Positions 52,601 through 59,991 of a stretch of DNA of 64,000 nucleotides are shown here, one piece after another. The position numbers and the translations under genes are program-made. Position 1 is the first letter of the stretch, and each line of letters begins with the position of its first letter. Below the pieces are notes generated by a model. The model worked only from the letters and a program-made list of their open reading frames with translations, made no database searches and was not told the origin of the DNA. Source of the DNA: Bacteroidota bacterium (GTDB taxonomy: Bacteria; Bacteroidota; Bacteroidia; JACPRZ01); the NCBI GenBank assembly GCA_016193485.1, contig JACPRZ010000030.1, positions 101,721 to 165,720 of the forward strand, read 5' to 3'.

Positions 52601-54221
52601 GCCCTTTGCAAATGGTATCTAATCCGGTTCCGGTGATTGTTGCCGATGGAGGTCCAACAGCAATAAAAGCTGTTTTGGTGACGGTATCAGAACTATAGGA
52701 ATTTGTTGCTATTAATGTTACGGCATATATTCCGGAAACCGAATAAAAAATAACAGGGTTTTGAAGGAAAGATACCGAAGGATTCCCGCCCGGGAAGGTC
52801 CATTGCCAGGAGTCAGGTGGAAACCCGGTAGTTAAATCAGTAAATACTACGGAATCGCCTGCACATACAAAGGAAAAATTTGATGAAAAATCAGCGGATA
52901 AATTTCCCTGCAGGCAGATTAGTGCAATTGCCGCATTAATTCGCCCTGCTCCTAGTTGTCCTGCGAAGAGTGGATTTACTGCATCAATGTTAACACACCC
53001 GCTTTCCAGGCAGAATTCAATCTGTTCCGGTGTGCTGGATGGGGCATACGACAACATCAATCCACACAAGCCGGAAACCAGGGGACAAGCCATTGAAGTT
53101 CCGTCTTTATATTCATAAGCATCAACAGATCCTGCGACTGTACTCCATATATTTTTACCTGGAGCCATAACATCAATCGTGGTTCCATAGTTTGAAAACC
53201 CTGCTTTAAAATCATTGATATCGGTAGCACCAACACTGATAACATACTCGTAGGATGCGGGGTACATCGGCAGGTCCGTGTTACTGTTGCCTGCAGCAGC
53301 AACTAATACAATACCCTGATTGTGGGCATATTCAAATAAATTTTGATACGTAATAGAATAGGCAGGACCTCCCCACGACATGCTGATTACTCTTGCTCCG
53401 GCAGCGATAGCATATGACACTCCTAAATAAGCATCTGGCAAAGATGAACCGGCAGACATATCTGGTTTGCATTTAACAGAAATTATCCGTGTTCCATAAC
53501 CGACAGATGCAATACCTATTGAATTGTTTGTGGTTGCAGATGCAATTCCCGCAACGTGTGTTCCGTGTGAAAAGAAATTATTGGTTGCGGTAAAAGGCGG
53601 ATTGGGATTATTATCATTTTCTGAAACATCCCATCCATTAATGTCATCTATATATCCATTATTATCGTCATCCACACCGTTCAGGGGAATTTCGTTTGGA
53701 TTTGACCATATGCTTGCAGAAAGGTCTTCATGCGAAGTTAAAACAGCATCATCTACTATTGCAATTGTAATACCCGCATTCCCTACAGAAGTAGACCATG
53801 CCTGAATTGCATGAATGCTATCCAGATACCATTGTCTGGAATCAATATCATCAGGAGTATTAAATAATGTATACTCCGGGATTTTTTCTGCATATTCAAT
53901 AAAGTTCAACCGATTCAGGTGCGTAACAACGCTCTCTGCCATCCAGTCCTTTGAAAAGTTCAGCACATAAACATTTATAAGTGTCCGGCTCCGTAGATGT
54001 ACGAATGGTTGGTTTAATGTGATCAGCCCGTAAATATCTGAATTGATTCCATTTAATTTTAACAGTTGGGAAATATCCATCAAATCATAGCGGGCTTTAT
54101 TATTTGTATCTTTAATCTTGAAAAATACTTTACCTTTCTGGTAATGATTTTGAGCAAACATGCTGCAGTTCACTGACATAAAAATTCCAAGAAAAATAGT
54201 CAACAATAACTTATTTGCCAT
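49623..54221 (-). CDS. Secreted subtilisin-like (S8) peptidase with PKD domains and T9SS type B (CHU_C) domain
   Basis: ATG 54221 gives a signal peptide (MANKLLLTIFLGIFMSVNCSMFAQ); 1532 residues. After an ~80-residue propeptide-like region comes an S8 catalytic domain with Asp157/158 (AIVDDAVLTSHEDL), His219 (SHGTHVAGIASA) and Ser376 (DGTSMACPLVSG). Then follow a PKD domain (WQWTFPGGNPSVSFLQNP), an internal region with WD-like YSVADMNLNG ... SYAYGLEFSPNNQLFYVADLL, more PKD domains (WNFGDTASG, WDFGNGDFSDSVFPDYRY), short repeats with LWNTGDTTSFITITDTGTY, and a C-terminal CHU_C domain (FVPNAFSPNGDEYNDIL ... VYNRWGQKVF). The triad is intact, so it is probably an active surface protease. No PorP/SprF gene is adjacent. 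Confidence 0.94.
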   Translation of the reverse strand: MANKLLLTIFLGIFMSVNCSMFAQNHYQKGKVFFKIKDTNNKARYDLMDISQLLKLNGINSDIYGLITLNQPFVHLRSRTLINVYVLNFSKDWMAESVVTHLNRLNFIEYAEKIPEYTLFNTPDDIDSRQWYLDSIHAIQAWSTSVGNAGITIAIVDDAVLTSHEDLSASIWSNPNEIPLNGVDDDNNGYIDDINGWDVSENDNNPNPPFTATNNFFSHGTHVAGIASATTNNSIGIASVGYGTRIISVKCKPDMSAGSSLPDAYLGVSYAIAAGARVISMSWGGPAYSITYQNLFEYAHNQGIVLVAAAGNSNTDLPMYPASYEYVISVGATDINDFKAGFSNYGTTIDVMAPGKNIWSTVAGSVDAYEYKDGTSMACPLVSGLCGLMLSYAPSSTPEQIEFCLESGCVNIDAVNPLFAGQLGAGRINAAIALICLQGNLSADFSSNFSFVCAGDSVVFTDLTTGFPPDSWQWTFPGGNPSVSFLQNPVIFYSVSGIYAVTLIATNSYSSDTVTKTAFIAVGPPSATITGTGLDTICKGQFSSLVIELTGNKPWTITYSDGTDSITLDSIFTSPYIVSVKPVVNTTYTLISMNDALCNGVATGSATVTPVNCCSSYLGKEYDNWYFGSFAGVSFTSGNPIVLLDGKINTSEGSASISDINGNLLFYTDGVTVWDANHDTMPNGKNLMGSDDATQSAMILKKPGSMSQYYLFTTQAWSLGSQEFRYSVADMNLNGGLGDIIDKNTFIEDEVSEKIAVLSHPNGTDYWLVIHKRNSNEYYSYLISSSGLSAPVITTIGTNDNGQGGYLKFSHDGKKLAAGIYSGSSKVAEILDFDNLTGQLSNLITISGMASYAYGLEFSPNNQLFYVADLLNNFIYQYDLSSGDSAIIVASQQTIGTSSSFRIGALLLGRDEKIYLARLKFNSSYLGVINVPNATGMACDYIDDGFYLGGNIPRYGLPNIPKILAGTLIDAQFTFADSCFLDSVNFTNTSIGDPDSVFWNFGDTASGTNNTSREFSPKHLFSSVGSFPVILIAYKGCSVIPDTIVQKINIVNCCSGLPGPSANFIISDTVICRGDSVMLTNTSTGNSLIFNWDFGNGDFSDSVFPDYRYQIPGTYLIKLTISDSCGNVDSVTKPIVVVTDPYLILPADTIICEGDTATINIDAISDYSYRWSGTNGISDSTIANPFFYPVNSTTYYLTVFDPNGCVSKDSILISVFGNSTVAIITGPNNLCEGDTAILTAAGGTIYLWNTGDTTSFITITDTGTYMVIISNGICSDSASISVSPTVVADIFGVTTICDGDIITLTASGGNNYLWSTGETTSYITVNPSADTSYLVTLTTIVYTVTVSTGSCIDTASVTIIILPPPLISACCTDTIIQGELVSIEATGGVAYSWLPDDGTLSCTNCSKPFVYPLQNTTYIVTGNDSNGCFTTDSVLIVIDESCEVFVPNAFSPNGDEYNDILFVRGNCIKEMNFIVYNRWGQKVFVTTDITAGWDGTYRDRPLDPGVFVFYLRYKLFHGNENNFLKGNITLIK

Positions 54222-54318
54222 AAATGGGTCTGATGAAATTAAATTGCATATCAAAAAATTCTGATACCGCAATATTAGTTCTCTATGATTAATTTCTAAA
54301 ATGCGATTATATAAATAA

Positions 54319-54326
54319 CAAATATA
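54319..54326 (-). promoter_or_regulatory. Putative -7 element (TATATTTG) of the S8 peptidase gene
   Basis: Minus-strand TATATTTG matches TAnnTTTG, about 97 bp before ATG 54221. Confidence 0.45.
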
Positions 54327-54378
54327 CCGTTTTTATTTTAATGCTCATGGATTATTGAAATCCCAATTCCGAAAAATC

Positions 54379-54627
54379 ATGAAAAAAATTTATTTTCTCG
54401 CCTTGATCTATTCAATGATTGCAGGAACAAGTGATGCTCAGAAAATCGCTGCAGGAAGCAATCATTCACTTTTTGTTTGCACAACGACAACAGCAAAGAG
54501 CTGCGGAGATAATTCGGAGGGAGATATTGGAGATTATCGGACCAGCCGTCCGGATTTTATTCATTACAAATTTATTCAAGGCAAGATATACTTTCATATA
54601 AATTCATTATCAGTAAATAGGGGATGA
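54379..54627 (+). pseudogene. Remnant of a secreted RCC1-repeat protein
   Basis: The 82-codon frame from ATG 54379 has a signal peptide (MKKIYFLALIYSMIAGTSDAQ) and then KIAAGSNHSLFVCTTTTAKSCGDNSEGDIGDY, which matches the first blade of RCC1-type propeller proteins (xxAGxxHSLxLxxDGTxxxWGxNxxGQLGDG). After ~50 residues the similarity ends abruptly in unrelated sequence (HYKFIQGKIYFHINSLS) and a stop. Real RCC1 proteins have several blades, so this is the 5' end of a gene whose remainder has been lost. It sits next to a second remnant (HepT-like) at 54660. Confidence 0.6.
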
Positions 54628-54659
54628 GAACGATATTGAAGAACTGAAACAAAAGACCA

Positions 54660-54938
54660 TCACCCTTCCGGCAAAGAAAAAATAAACTTTTCAATATCTT
54701 TCAAATAATCTTCAAAATCCGAAAGGTTGTTTTTACCGTAGTCATAAACCCGTTCATCGTTTACCTTCCAGTACCCGTGAACTAAAAGATTGCGGAATTT
54801 CGCCATGCTTTTTAACGTCTCTTTTGATCTCCCGGATAGCACCGAAAGTTCAGCCAGTGATTCAAAACACTCACCCATAAGCAAAAAAGGGGTTAATTTG
54901 CAGCAGCATGATGCAATCGGGCTGAACTGCCTGAACAC
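54660..54938 (-). pseudogene. Remnant of a HepT/DUF86-type ribonuclease-like toxin gene
   Basis: The C-terminal part reads GECFESLAELSVLSGRSKETLKSMAKFRNLLVHGYWKVNDERVYDYGKNNLSDFEDYLKDIEKFI, a good match to the C-terminal half of HepT proteins including the RX4-6H motif (RNLLVH). HepT proteins are ~110-140 residues. Here the frame begins with a GTG at 54938 (or ATG 54878, 72 residues) and the N-terminal helices that should precede it are absent, so the gene is truncated, apparently at the cytochrome oxidase operon. No MntA antitoxin nucleotidyltransferase is next to it. Confidence 0.65.
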
Positions 54939-54945
54939 TTACCCA

Positions 54946-55815
54946 ATGGTACTCTTAAGAAAATTACGCGATTACATTCAATTGATTAAACTGCGCCTTT
55001 CGCTGCTTGTCATTTTCTCGGCATTTTCATCCTATTTTCTATCTGCTGATATAATTGACTGGCACAAAGTGCTTTTTTTGTCGCTGGGGGGGTTATTGGT
55101 AACCGGCTCGGCAAACGGCTTCAATGAATTTATCGAACGCGACCTTGATAAAAAAATGAACCGTACACGGATACGTCCCATCCCGGATGGACGAATGACT
55201 ATTGCCGAAGCAACCATTTCATGTTCTGTGATGGCTGCTACCGGCTTTTTTATCCTGTCCAATTATGTAAATACAAACTGTGCACTCATCAGCATGATCT
55301 CTTTTTTACTTTATGTTTTTGTATATACACCCATAAAAATTCATTCTCCCTTTGCCGTCTATATTGGCGCATTTCCCGGAGCCATGCCGGTATTGATTGG
55401 CGCATCTGCGGTTTCAACCGAAGCGCTCACTTCATTAACAACAATGCAACTTTTCGCTATCCAGTTCCTGTGGCAATTCCCGCACTTCTGGTCTATCGCC
55501 TGGGTGCTCGATGAGGATTATGCAAGAGCCGGCTTCCGCCTCCTGCCTTCAAAGGAAGGAAAAACAAAAAAATCCGCATTGCAGATATTGCTCTATACGG
55601 TAACTTTGTTTCCGGTGAGTTTATTGCCGGTAATTTCGGGACAGGCGGGATTGATTACTTCAATAGTCGCATCGGTTGTTTCGGGATTATTTATCACCTT
55701 TGCCATACAACTATACCGTTCCTGTTCGGTGGCAGATGCAAAAAAAGTGATGTATTGCTCGTTCGGGTATTTGCCGGCAGTACTCATTGCAATAATCATG
55801 GATTGGATTTTTTAA
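54946..55815 (+). CDS. ctaB: Protoheme IX farnesyltransferase (heme O synthase)
   Basis: I choose ATG 54946 (289 aa, MVLLRKLRDYIQLIKLRLSLL); the frame is open further upstream but that part overlaps the HepT remnant and is not family-like. The enzyme attaches a farnesyl group to heme b to make heme O for cytochrome oxidases. UbiA-superfamily motifs are present: GSANGFNEFIERDLDKKMNRTRIRPIPDGRM (first Asp-rich NxxxDxxxD-type site) and FLWQFPHFWSIAWVLDEDYARAGFRLLPS (second). Eight or nine membrane segments are visible. It leads a same-strand cluster of cytochrome oxidase genes. A seven-G run at 55086-55092 encodes Gly-Gly. Confidence 0.95.
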   Translation: MVLLRKLRDYIQLIKLRLSLLVIFSAFSSYFLSADIIDWHKVLFLSLGGLLVTGSANGFNEFIERDLDKKMNRTRIRPIPDGRMTIAEATISCSVMAATGFFILSNYVNTNCALISMISFLLYVFVYTPIKIHSPFAVYIGAFPGAMPVLIGASAVSTEALTSLTTMQLFAIQFLWQFPHFWSIAWVLDEDYARAGFRLLPSKEGKTKKSALQILLYTVTLFPVSLLPVISGQAGLITSIVASVVSGLFITFAIQLYRSCSVADAKKVMYCSFGYLPAVLIAIIMDWIF

Positions 55816-55823
55816 TTTTTCTT

Positions 55824-55831
55824 TACCTTTG
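55824..55831 (+). promoter_or_regulatory. Possible -7 element (TACCTTTG) before the first subunit III gene
   Basis: TACCTTTG matches TAnnTTTG. It is only 10 bp from ATG 55841, which would leave a very short leader. It also makes the upstream TTG at 55829 an unlikely start. Confidence 0.35.
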
Positions 55832-55840
55832 ATACCGGAT

Positions 55841-56437
55841 ATGAATTTATCTTTGCCTGTGACATTTCCTGTTCAAGATACCGCAGCAAAAGAATCCCCG
55901 TCCGCCACCGCCAAGCCCCTTCTCTGGCTCGGCATTGCCAGCGTCATCATGCTCTTTGCCGGGTTAACGAGCGCTTACATTGTGCGTCATTCCGATCCCC
56001 GCAACTGGCTTGTTTTTGAGGTTCCCCTCATTTTTTGGTTCAGCACCGCTGCCATTCTGGCAAGCAGCATTACCATGCACCTGTCGGTATTTATGACAAA
56101 AAAGGACAAATTGCTGCAGAACCGGTCGTTTTTATTCTTAACTTTGTCGCTTGGAACACTTTTTGTTGTGCTTCAGATAACAGGGTGGAAAACCCTGCTG
56201 GATGAAGGGATCGGTTTGCAGGGTCATGTATCGGGAGCGTATCTCTATATTTTATCGGGAACTCATTTCGCCCATATCATTTCAGGACTCATCGCGCTGA
56301 CGGTTGTTTTTATTAAATCTCTGTATGGAAAATATCACTCCGGCAATACCCTCGGAATACGGTTATGCGCAACCTGGTGGCATTTTCTCACCGGGCTCTG
56401 GATTTACCTCTTTGTTTTTCTCCTCATCTTCCGTTGA
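55841..56437 (+). CDS. Cytochrome c oxidase subunit III (first copy)
   Basis: ATG 55841 gives 198 residues with five membrane segments typical of the five-helix heme-copper oxidase subunit III. Motifs: LLWLGIASVIMLFAGLTSAYIVRHSDPRNW near the start, then SGTHFAHIISGLIALTVVF and ATWWHFLTGLWIYLFVFLLIFR, which match the HxxHxxxG and WHFxxxxW patterns of the family. Subunit III stabilises the catalytic core and aids proton uptake. It follows ctaB by 25 bp and is followed by a second, longer subunit III gene; paired subunit III genes are usual in Bacteroidota cox clusters. Subunits I and II are not in the window. Confidence 0.9.
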   Translation: MNLSLPVTFPVQDTAAKESPSATAKPLLWLGIASVIMLFAGLTSAYIVRHSDPRNWLVFEVPLIFWFSTAAILASSITMHLSVFMTKKDKLLQNRSFLFLTLSLGTLFVVLQITGWKTLLDEGIGLQGHVSGAYLYILSGTHFAHIISGLIALTVVFIKSLYGKYHSGNTLGIRLCATWWHFLTGLWIYLFVFLLIFR

Positions 56438-56560
56438 TCCCTGTATGATTTGCTATTCATCTGCCGGCCTGATCTTTAATGGGAAGGGTATTTTCCCCTT
56501 CTTTACGGAGGGAGCAGGGGGAGGTGTCACCCTGAAGACACATATTTTAATTCACCGCAT

Positions 56561-57280
56561 ATGAATCCCGCAATAATATTAGAGCGCAAGACCGCATGGA
56601 GGGGGGGAGTTTCTCCCTTTAATGTAAGTTTCGGAAAACTCTTCATGTGGTTTTTCCTTGTATCGGATGCGCTCACCTTTGCCGGCATACTGACCGCATA
56701 CGGATTTCTGCGGCATAAGTACGCTCATGTCTGGCCAGTGTCAGGCGATATTTTCGTCCATTTTCCGTTTACCCACGCACATCTCCCGCTTGCGTATGTG
56801 GGGTTAATGACCTTTATTCTCATCATGAGTTCTGTGACCATGGTGCTGGCGGTTGAAGCCGGGCACAGGATGAACAAAAAAGGCGTTGTTTTATGGCTCG
56901 GTCTGACTATTCTGGGAGGATTTTTCTTTTTATTATCGCAGGTATGGGAATGGTCCGTATTCATTACAGGAACATCCGGGGGTACGGCAGTAGATATATT
57001 TAAGGACGGCAGGTGGGTGAAAGAAATATTCCATGGGGCAAATCTCATCCGGAATGAATACGGCCATCCTCTTTATGGCGATTTCTTTTTCTTTATTACC
57101 GGCTTTCACGGGTTTCATGTGTTCAGCGGGGTGGTCATCAACATCATTACCCTGAAGATGGCCGTAAAAAATGTATTTGCAAAAAGAGGCCATTACGAAT
57201 GGGTTGAAAAAACCGGGTTGTACTGGCATTTTGTCGACCTGGTGTGGGTGTTTGTGTTCACATTCTTTTATCTGTTATAA
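56561..57280 (+). CDS. Cytochrome c oxidase subunit III (second copy)
   Basis: The 239-residue membrane protein also belongs to the heme-copper oxidase subunit III family: KLFMWFFLVSDALTFAGILTAYGFLRHK at the start, ILGGFFFLLSQVWEW in the middle, FFFFITGFHGFHVFSGVVINIITL and YWHFVDLVWVFVFTFFYLL at the end. A loop of ~40 residues (FITGTSGGTAVDIFKDGRWVKEIFHGANLIRNEYGHPLYG) separates helices 3 and 4, as in the longer Bacteroidota form. It is 123 bp after the first copy with no gene between. A seven-G run at 56601-56607 encodes Gly-Gly in AWRGGVSP. Confidence 0.9.
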   Translation: MNPAIILERKTAWRGGVSPFNVSFGKLFMWFFLVSDALTFAGILTAYGFLRHKYAHVWPVSGDIFVHFPFTHAHLPLAYVGLMTFILIMSSVTMVLAVEAGHRMNKKGVVLWLGLTILGGFFFLLSQVWEWSVFITGTSGGTAVDIFKDGRWVKEIFHGANLIRNEYGHPLYGDFFFFITGFHGFHVFSGVVINIITLKMAVKNVFAKRGHYEWVEKTGLYWHFVDLVWVFVFTFFYLL

Positions 57281-57325
57281 AATTACAATAATGAGTCCCG
57301 TTTTAAAATTCATAATTTCAGTTTT

Positions 57326-57409
57326 CCCACAGATTTCGCAGATAACCGCAGATGTAAATTGTTGATCTTCAAATATTGTATTTCTGCGAAAATCAGCGTA
57401 ATCTGCGGG
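57326..57409. repeat. Imperfect inverted repeat in the gap before the subunit IV gene
   Basis: The 27-base arms at 57326-57352 (beginning CCCACAGATTTCGCAGATAA) and 57383-57409 (TCTGCGAAAATCAGCG then TAATCTGCGGG) pair at about 21 of 27 positions. Weaker outer pairing (GTCCCGTTTTAAA near 57296, TTAAAAACGGACT near 57418) extends the structure. The 200-bp gap holds nothing else visible. Confidence 0.75.
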
Positions 57410-57480
57410 GGATGTTATTAAAAACGGACTAAATAATACAACTTGAAATCTGAAATTTATTATTTTAATTTATTTTTAAT

Positions 57481-57834
57481 ATGGATCATCACGATTTACA
57501 GGAAGTTTACCAGAAGATAACGCATTCAGAGGCGGAGGGTGTTCTGGTAAGAAGAAAAATCTGGATCGTATTCTGGGTTTTGCTTGCCGTCACCATTTGT
57601 GAAGTGTTTCTCACATTTACCGGTTTGCCGGCCGGAGTTATTAAATTCATGCTGATCACTATGACGCTTGTAAAGGCATTTTCCATTGTCGCCTGGTACA
57701 TGCATCTGATTGATGAAGTGCGGAATCTCATCCTGGTCATATTGGTGCCTTTTGGTATTTTTGTACTTTATTTGCTGTGGATTTCCATCACTGAAGCGAA
57801 TTTTATTAACGGTTTCCCGGGCGCTCCGGGCTGA
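57481..57834 (+). CDS. Cytochrome c oxidase subunit IV family protein
   Basis: The 117-residue protein has three membrane segments (residues ~28-46, ~52-74, ~82-102) and the pattern of caa3-type subunit IV proteins: RRKIWIVFWVLLAVTICEVFLTF, then IKFMLITMTLVKAFSIVAWYMHLIDEVRNLILVILVPFGIFVLYLLWISITE, with the conserved K-x-x-x-I-x-x-x-x-MH around the second helix. It is a small accessory subunit of the oxidase. It is followed 4 bp later by the Sco gene, so the genes are co-transcribed. Confidence 0.9.
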   Translation: MDHHDLQEVYQKITHSEAEGVLVRRKIWIVFWVLLAVTICEVFLTFTGLPAGVIKFMLITMTLVKAFSIVAWYMHLIDEVRNLILVILVPFGIFVLYLLWISITEANFINGFPGAPG

Positions 57835-57838
57835 TCTG

Positions 57839-58564
57839 ATGCAAACGTCTTCTTCCTACCTGAAATATCCTGTACTCATCCTTCTTCTCGTAATCCCTTT
57901 TATTGCCTATTTATTCCTGCGCACGGGAATCAACAGGTATAACCGGTTACCTCATTACGGTCCTCACGAAGTAAAAAAAAGTATTGCTGACGGCAAAGAA
58001 ATCACCGATACCATATATCATTCCATTCCGCCTTTTTCGCTGACCGATCATACCGGCAATACTTTTACTGAAAAAAAACTTGAAGGTAAAATAACCGTTG
58101 CGGCTTTTTTCTTTGCTTCCTGTCCAACCATTTGTCCCACCTTGTCGCGAAATCTCGCCTCCATCCAGGAAAAATTCAAAAACATTCCCGGTTTCATAAT
58201 CGTTTCTCACACAGTTGATCCCAAACGCGATACTGTTGAAACGCTTGCCGCCTATGCCAAAAAATACAATGCCATTGACGGAAAGTGGTTCTTCCTTACA
58301 GGAAAAAAGGAAGACATTTATTCATTGGCAATAAATGGCTACTTCATCAGCGCATCCGAAGATGCCCTCTCCCCCGGTGGATTCATTCATTCGGAACTTT
58401 TTGTATTGCTCGATAAAGAAAAACATATACGGGGTTTTTATAATGGTTTGGACCCGAACGAGGTGAATAAACTGACGGACGAAATAAAAGTTTTGTATGC
58501 TGAGTATGGAATGAGAGAGACGGAAGCGAAAACACCTGAGTATCGGCTGAAAAATGAAAACTGA
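57839..58564 (+). CDS. SCO1/SenC family copper chaperone
   Basis: ATG 57839 (241 aa) gives an N-terminal membrane anchor (YPVLILLLVIPFIAYLFL) and a thioredoxin-like periplasmic domain. The copper-binding site is complete: Cys95 and Cys99 in ASCPTICPT and His184 in FIHSELFVLL. DPKRDTVETLAAYAKKY is the second family signature. Sco proteins deliver copper to, or reduce, the CuA site of subunit II during oxidase assembly, in line with its place in this operon. It starts 4 bp after the subunit IV stop and overlaps the next gene by 11 bp. Confidence 0.95.
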   Translation: MQTSSSYLKYPVLILLLVIPFIAYLFLRTGINRYNRLPHYGPHEVKKSIADGKEITDTIYHSIPPFSLTDHTGNTFTEKKLEGKITVAAFFFASCPTICPTLSRNLASIQEKFKNIPGFIIVSHTVDPKRDTVETLAAYAKKYNAIDGKWFFLTGKKEDIYSLAINGYFISASEDALSPGGFIHSELFVLLDKEKHIRGFYNGLDPNEVNKLTDEIKVLYAEYGMRETEAKTPEYRLKNEN

Positions 58565-59096
58565 AAAAATAATTTTCAACCTGATTGTTATCGTATCAAT
58601 ACTGGTACCGGTACTGGTGGCATCTTTATTTATGGGACTGATACCGGGTTTCATTCAGTTGCCGGAAAGAAGTAAAGTTTTAGCCCGCCTGCCGGTATTG
58701 AATGCCGCGCTTAATGCATCAACAGCCATCCTGCTTTCAGCGGGTTTTTATTTTATTACAAAGAAACAGGTGCTGCGGCATAAACTCTGCATGATATCGG
58801 CATTTATTCTTTCATGCCTGTTTCTCATATCTTATATTGTTTATCATTATTCAATCGGGCATACGCCATTTGGCGGCAGCGGAATTATCCGGTACATCTA
58901 CTATTTTATCCTTATCTCACATATTATTTTATCGGTTATTATTATTCCTTTATCCCTGACCACCCTTTACAGAGCTTTATCTGGCCGGATCGCCAAGCAT
59001 AAAATTATCGCAAGGTGGACGCTGCCGCTGTGGCTTTATGTTGCAATTACCGGAATTTTGATTTATTTACTGATGTTACCGTATTATCAATTTTAG
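58554..59096 (+). CDS. DUF420 family membrane protein
   Basis: The 180-residue protein has five membrane segments and matches DUF420 (YozB/CtaM-like): NAALNASTAILLSAGFYFITKKQVLRHKLCMISAFILSCLFLISYIVYHYSIG, RYIYYFILISHIILSVIIIPLSLTTLYRAL, and HKIIARWTLPLWLYVAITGILIYLLMLPYY. Conserved His residues in HKLCM, YHY, SHI and HKIIARW recall heme or metal ligands. Relatives take part in cytochrome oxidase maturation, which fits the operon. It overlaps the Sco gene by 11 bp. Confidence 0.9.
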   Translation: MKTEKIIFNLIVIVSILVPVLVASLFMGLIPGFIQLPERSKVLARLPVLNAALNASTAILLSAGFYFITKKQVLRHKLCMISAFILSCLFLISYIVYHYSIGHTPFGGSGIIRYIYYFILISHIILSVIIIPLSLTTLYRALSGRIAKHKIIARWTLPLWLYVAITGILIYLLMLPYYQF

Positions 59097-59126
59097 ATTG
59101 GGAGATTTAGAGATTTTCTGATTTTA

Positions 59127-59405
59127 ATGACCATGAAATTTCCCGCATCGCATATAATATGTTTCATTTTTTTGTTGCTCCTTTTGCTTTTTATTTTTCA
59201 TCCGGAAATTTCTGCCCAGTGTTCCATGTGCCGCGCCATAGCCAAGTCGGGTGCGGAAGACGGGCAAAATGCTTCAAGGGGTATCAATTACGCAATCCTG
59301 TACCTGATGACTCTGCCCTATATTCTTCTGGTCATAGGGGGGGGAATCTGGTATCTTAAGCGAAAAAGGATCAGGCGGAATTCCGGGTCGGCAAATAGGT
59401 CATAA
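59127..59405 (+). CDS. Small membrane protein of the oxidase cluster with a CxxC motif
   Basis: The 92-residue protein has an N-terminal signal or membrane segment (FIFLLLLLLFIFHPEISAQ), a short exposed loop beginning CSMCRAIAKSGAEDGQNASRGINYAILYLM, a second membrane segment (LPYILLVIGGGIWYLK) and a basic end. The CSMC pair right after the cleavage-like site could bind metal or form a disulfide. From memory a similar short protein often follows DUF420 in Bacteroidota oxidase clusters; function unknown. ATG 59127 or 59133 could be the start. An eight-G run at 59337-59344 encodes three glycines. Confidence 0.75.
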   Translation: MTMKFPASHIICFIFLLLLLLFIFHPEISAQCSMCRAIAKSGAEDGQNASRGINYAILYLMTLPYILLVIGGGIWYLKRKRIRRNSGSANRS

Positions 59406-59413
59406 AAATTCCC

Positions 59414-59421
59414 TATTTTTG
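59414..59421 (+). promoter_or_regulatory. Putative -7 element (TATTTTTG) of the lipoprotein gene
   Basis: TATTTTTG matches TAnnTTTG, 25 bp before ATG 59446, so the lipoprotein may have its own promoter. Confidence 0.4.
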
Positions 59422-59445
59422 TACTCCAAATTTTCAATCCATCCG

Positions 59446-59937
59446 ATGAAAACCGCCATCGTGGTTTTTTCCATAATTTTCTGCACCCTGTTTTACTCGT
59501 GTATCCAAATAAAACAATACCCGCCTGAGCCATCCATTGCATTTGTAAATTACTATTCAAAAAAAGATACCCAGGATTTACTTGGCAACAATGCGTATTT
59601 CGGAAAAATCACCGTTTCTTTTCTTGATGGTGACGGGGATATAGGCCTTGAGGAAGCAGATACTTTTCCGCCTTATGATACCGCAAGCGCATTCTATTAT
59701 AACCTCTTTGTAAAGCAGGTAAGAAAAAAAGATACCGTGATTACCTTTAAAGAATATAATTCCCGCATGCCTTCCATTACACCAAAGGGTCAGAACAAGA
59801 CGTTGCAGGGCGAAATTGATGTTTTCGTCCTCATCACGCTGCCTTTTCCCGATTCAATAAAATATGAAATCCGCATTGCCGACCGTTCGCTGCATGAGAG
59901 CAATACGGTAACTACTTCAATGTACCCGGTATACTGA
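59446..59937 (+). CDS. Putative lipoprotein of unknown function
   Basis: ATG 59446 gives 163 residues with a lipoprotein signal (MKTAIVVFSIIFCTLFYSC, Cys19). The mature part has EPSIAFVNY and ITVSFLDGDGDIGLEEADT, a DxDGDxG loop that may bind calcium, then VFVLITLPFPDSIKYEIRIADRSLHESN. From memory this fits a conserved Bacteroidota lipoprotein of unknown function with the same FxDGDGDIGL stretch. Its stop codon TGA lies inside the left arm of a perfect palindrome (59931-59973) that probably ends its transcript. Confidence 0.75.
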   Translation: MKTAIVVFSIIFCTLFYSCIQIKQYPPEPSIAFVNYYSKKDTQDLLGNNAYFGKITVSFLDGDGDIGLEEADTFPPYDTASAFYYNLFVKQVRKKDTVITFKEYNSRMPSITPKGQNKTLQGEIDVFVLITLPFPDSIKYEIRIADRSLHESNTVTTSMYPVY

Positions 59938-59973
59938 CGCAGAATGATTTTGCAAATCATTCTGCGTCAGTAT
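59931..59973. repeat. Dispersed palindromic repeat, copy B, also a likely bidirectional terminator
   Basis: There are perfect 20-bp arms (59931-59950 and 59954-59973) around TGC, with core CGCAGAATGATTT. It lies between the convergent lipoprotein and phosphate transporter genes and is followed by TATAAAATAG. It matches the element at 18587-18633 in layout and most bases. Confidence 0.93.
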
Positions 59974-59991
59974 AAAATAGAGGAGGAAAAA

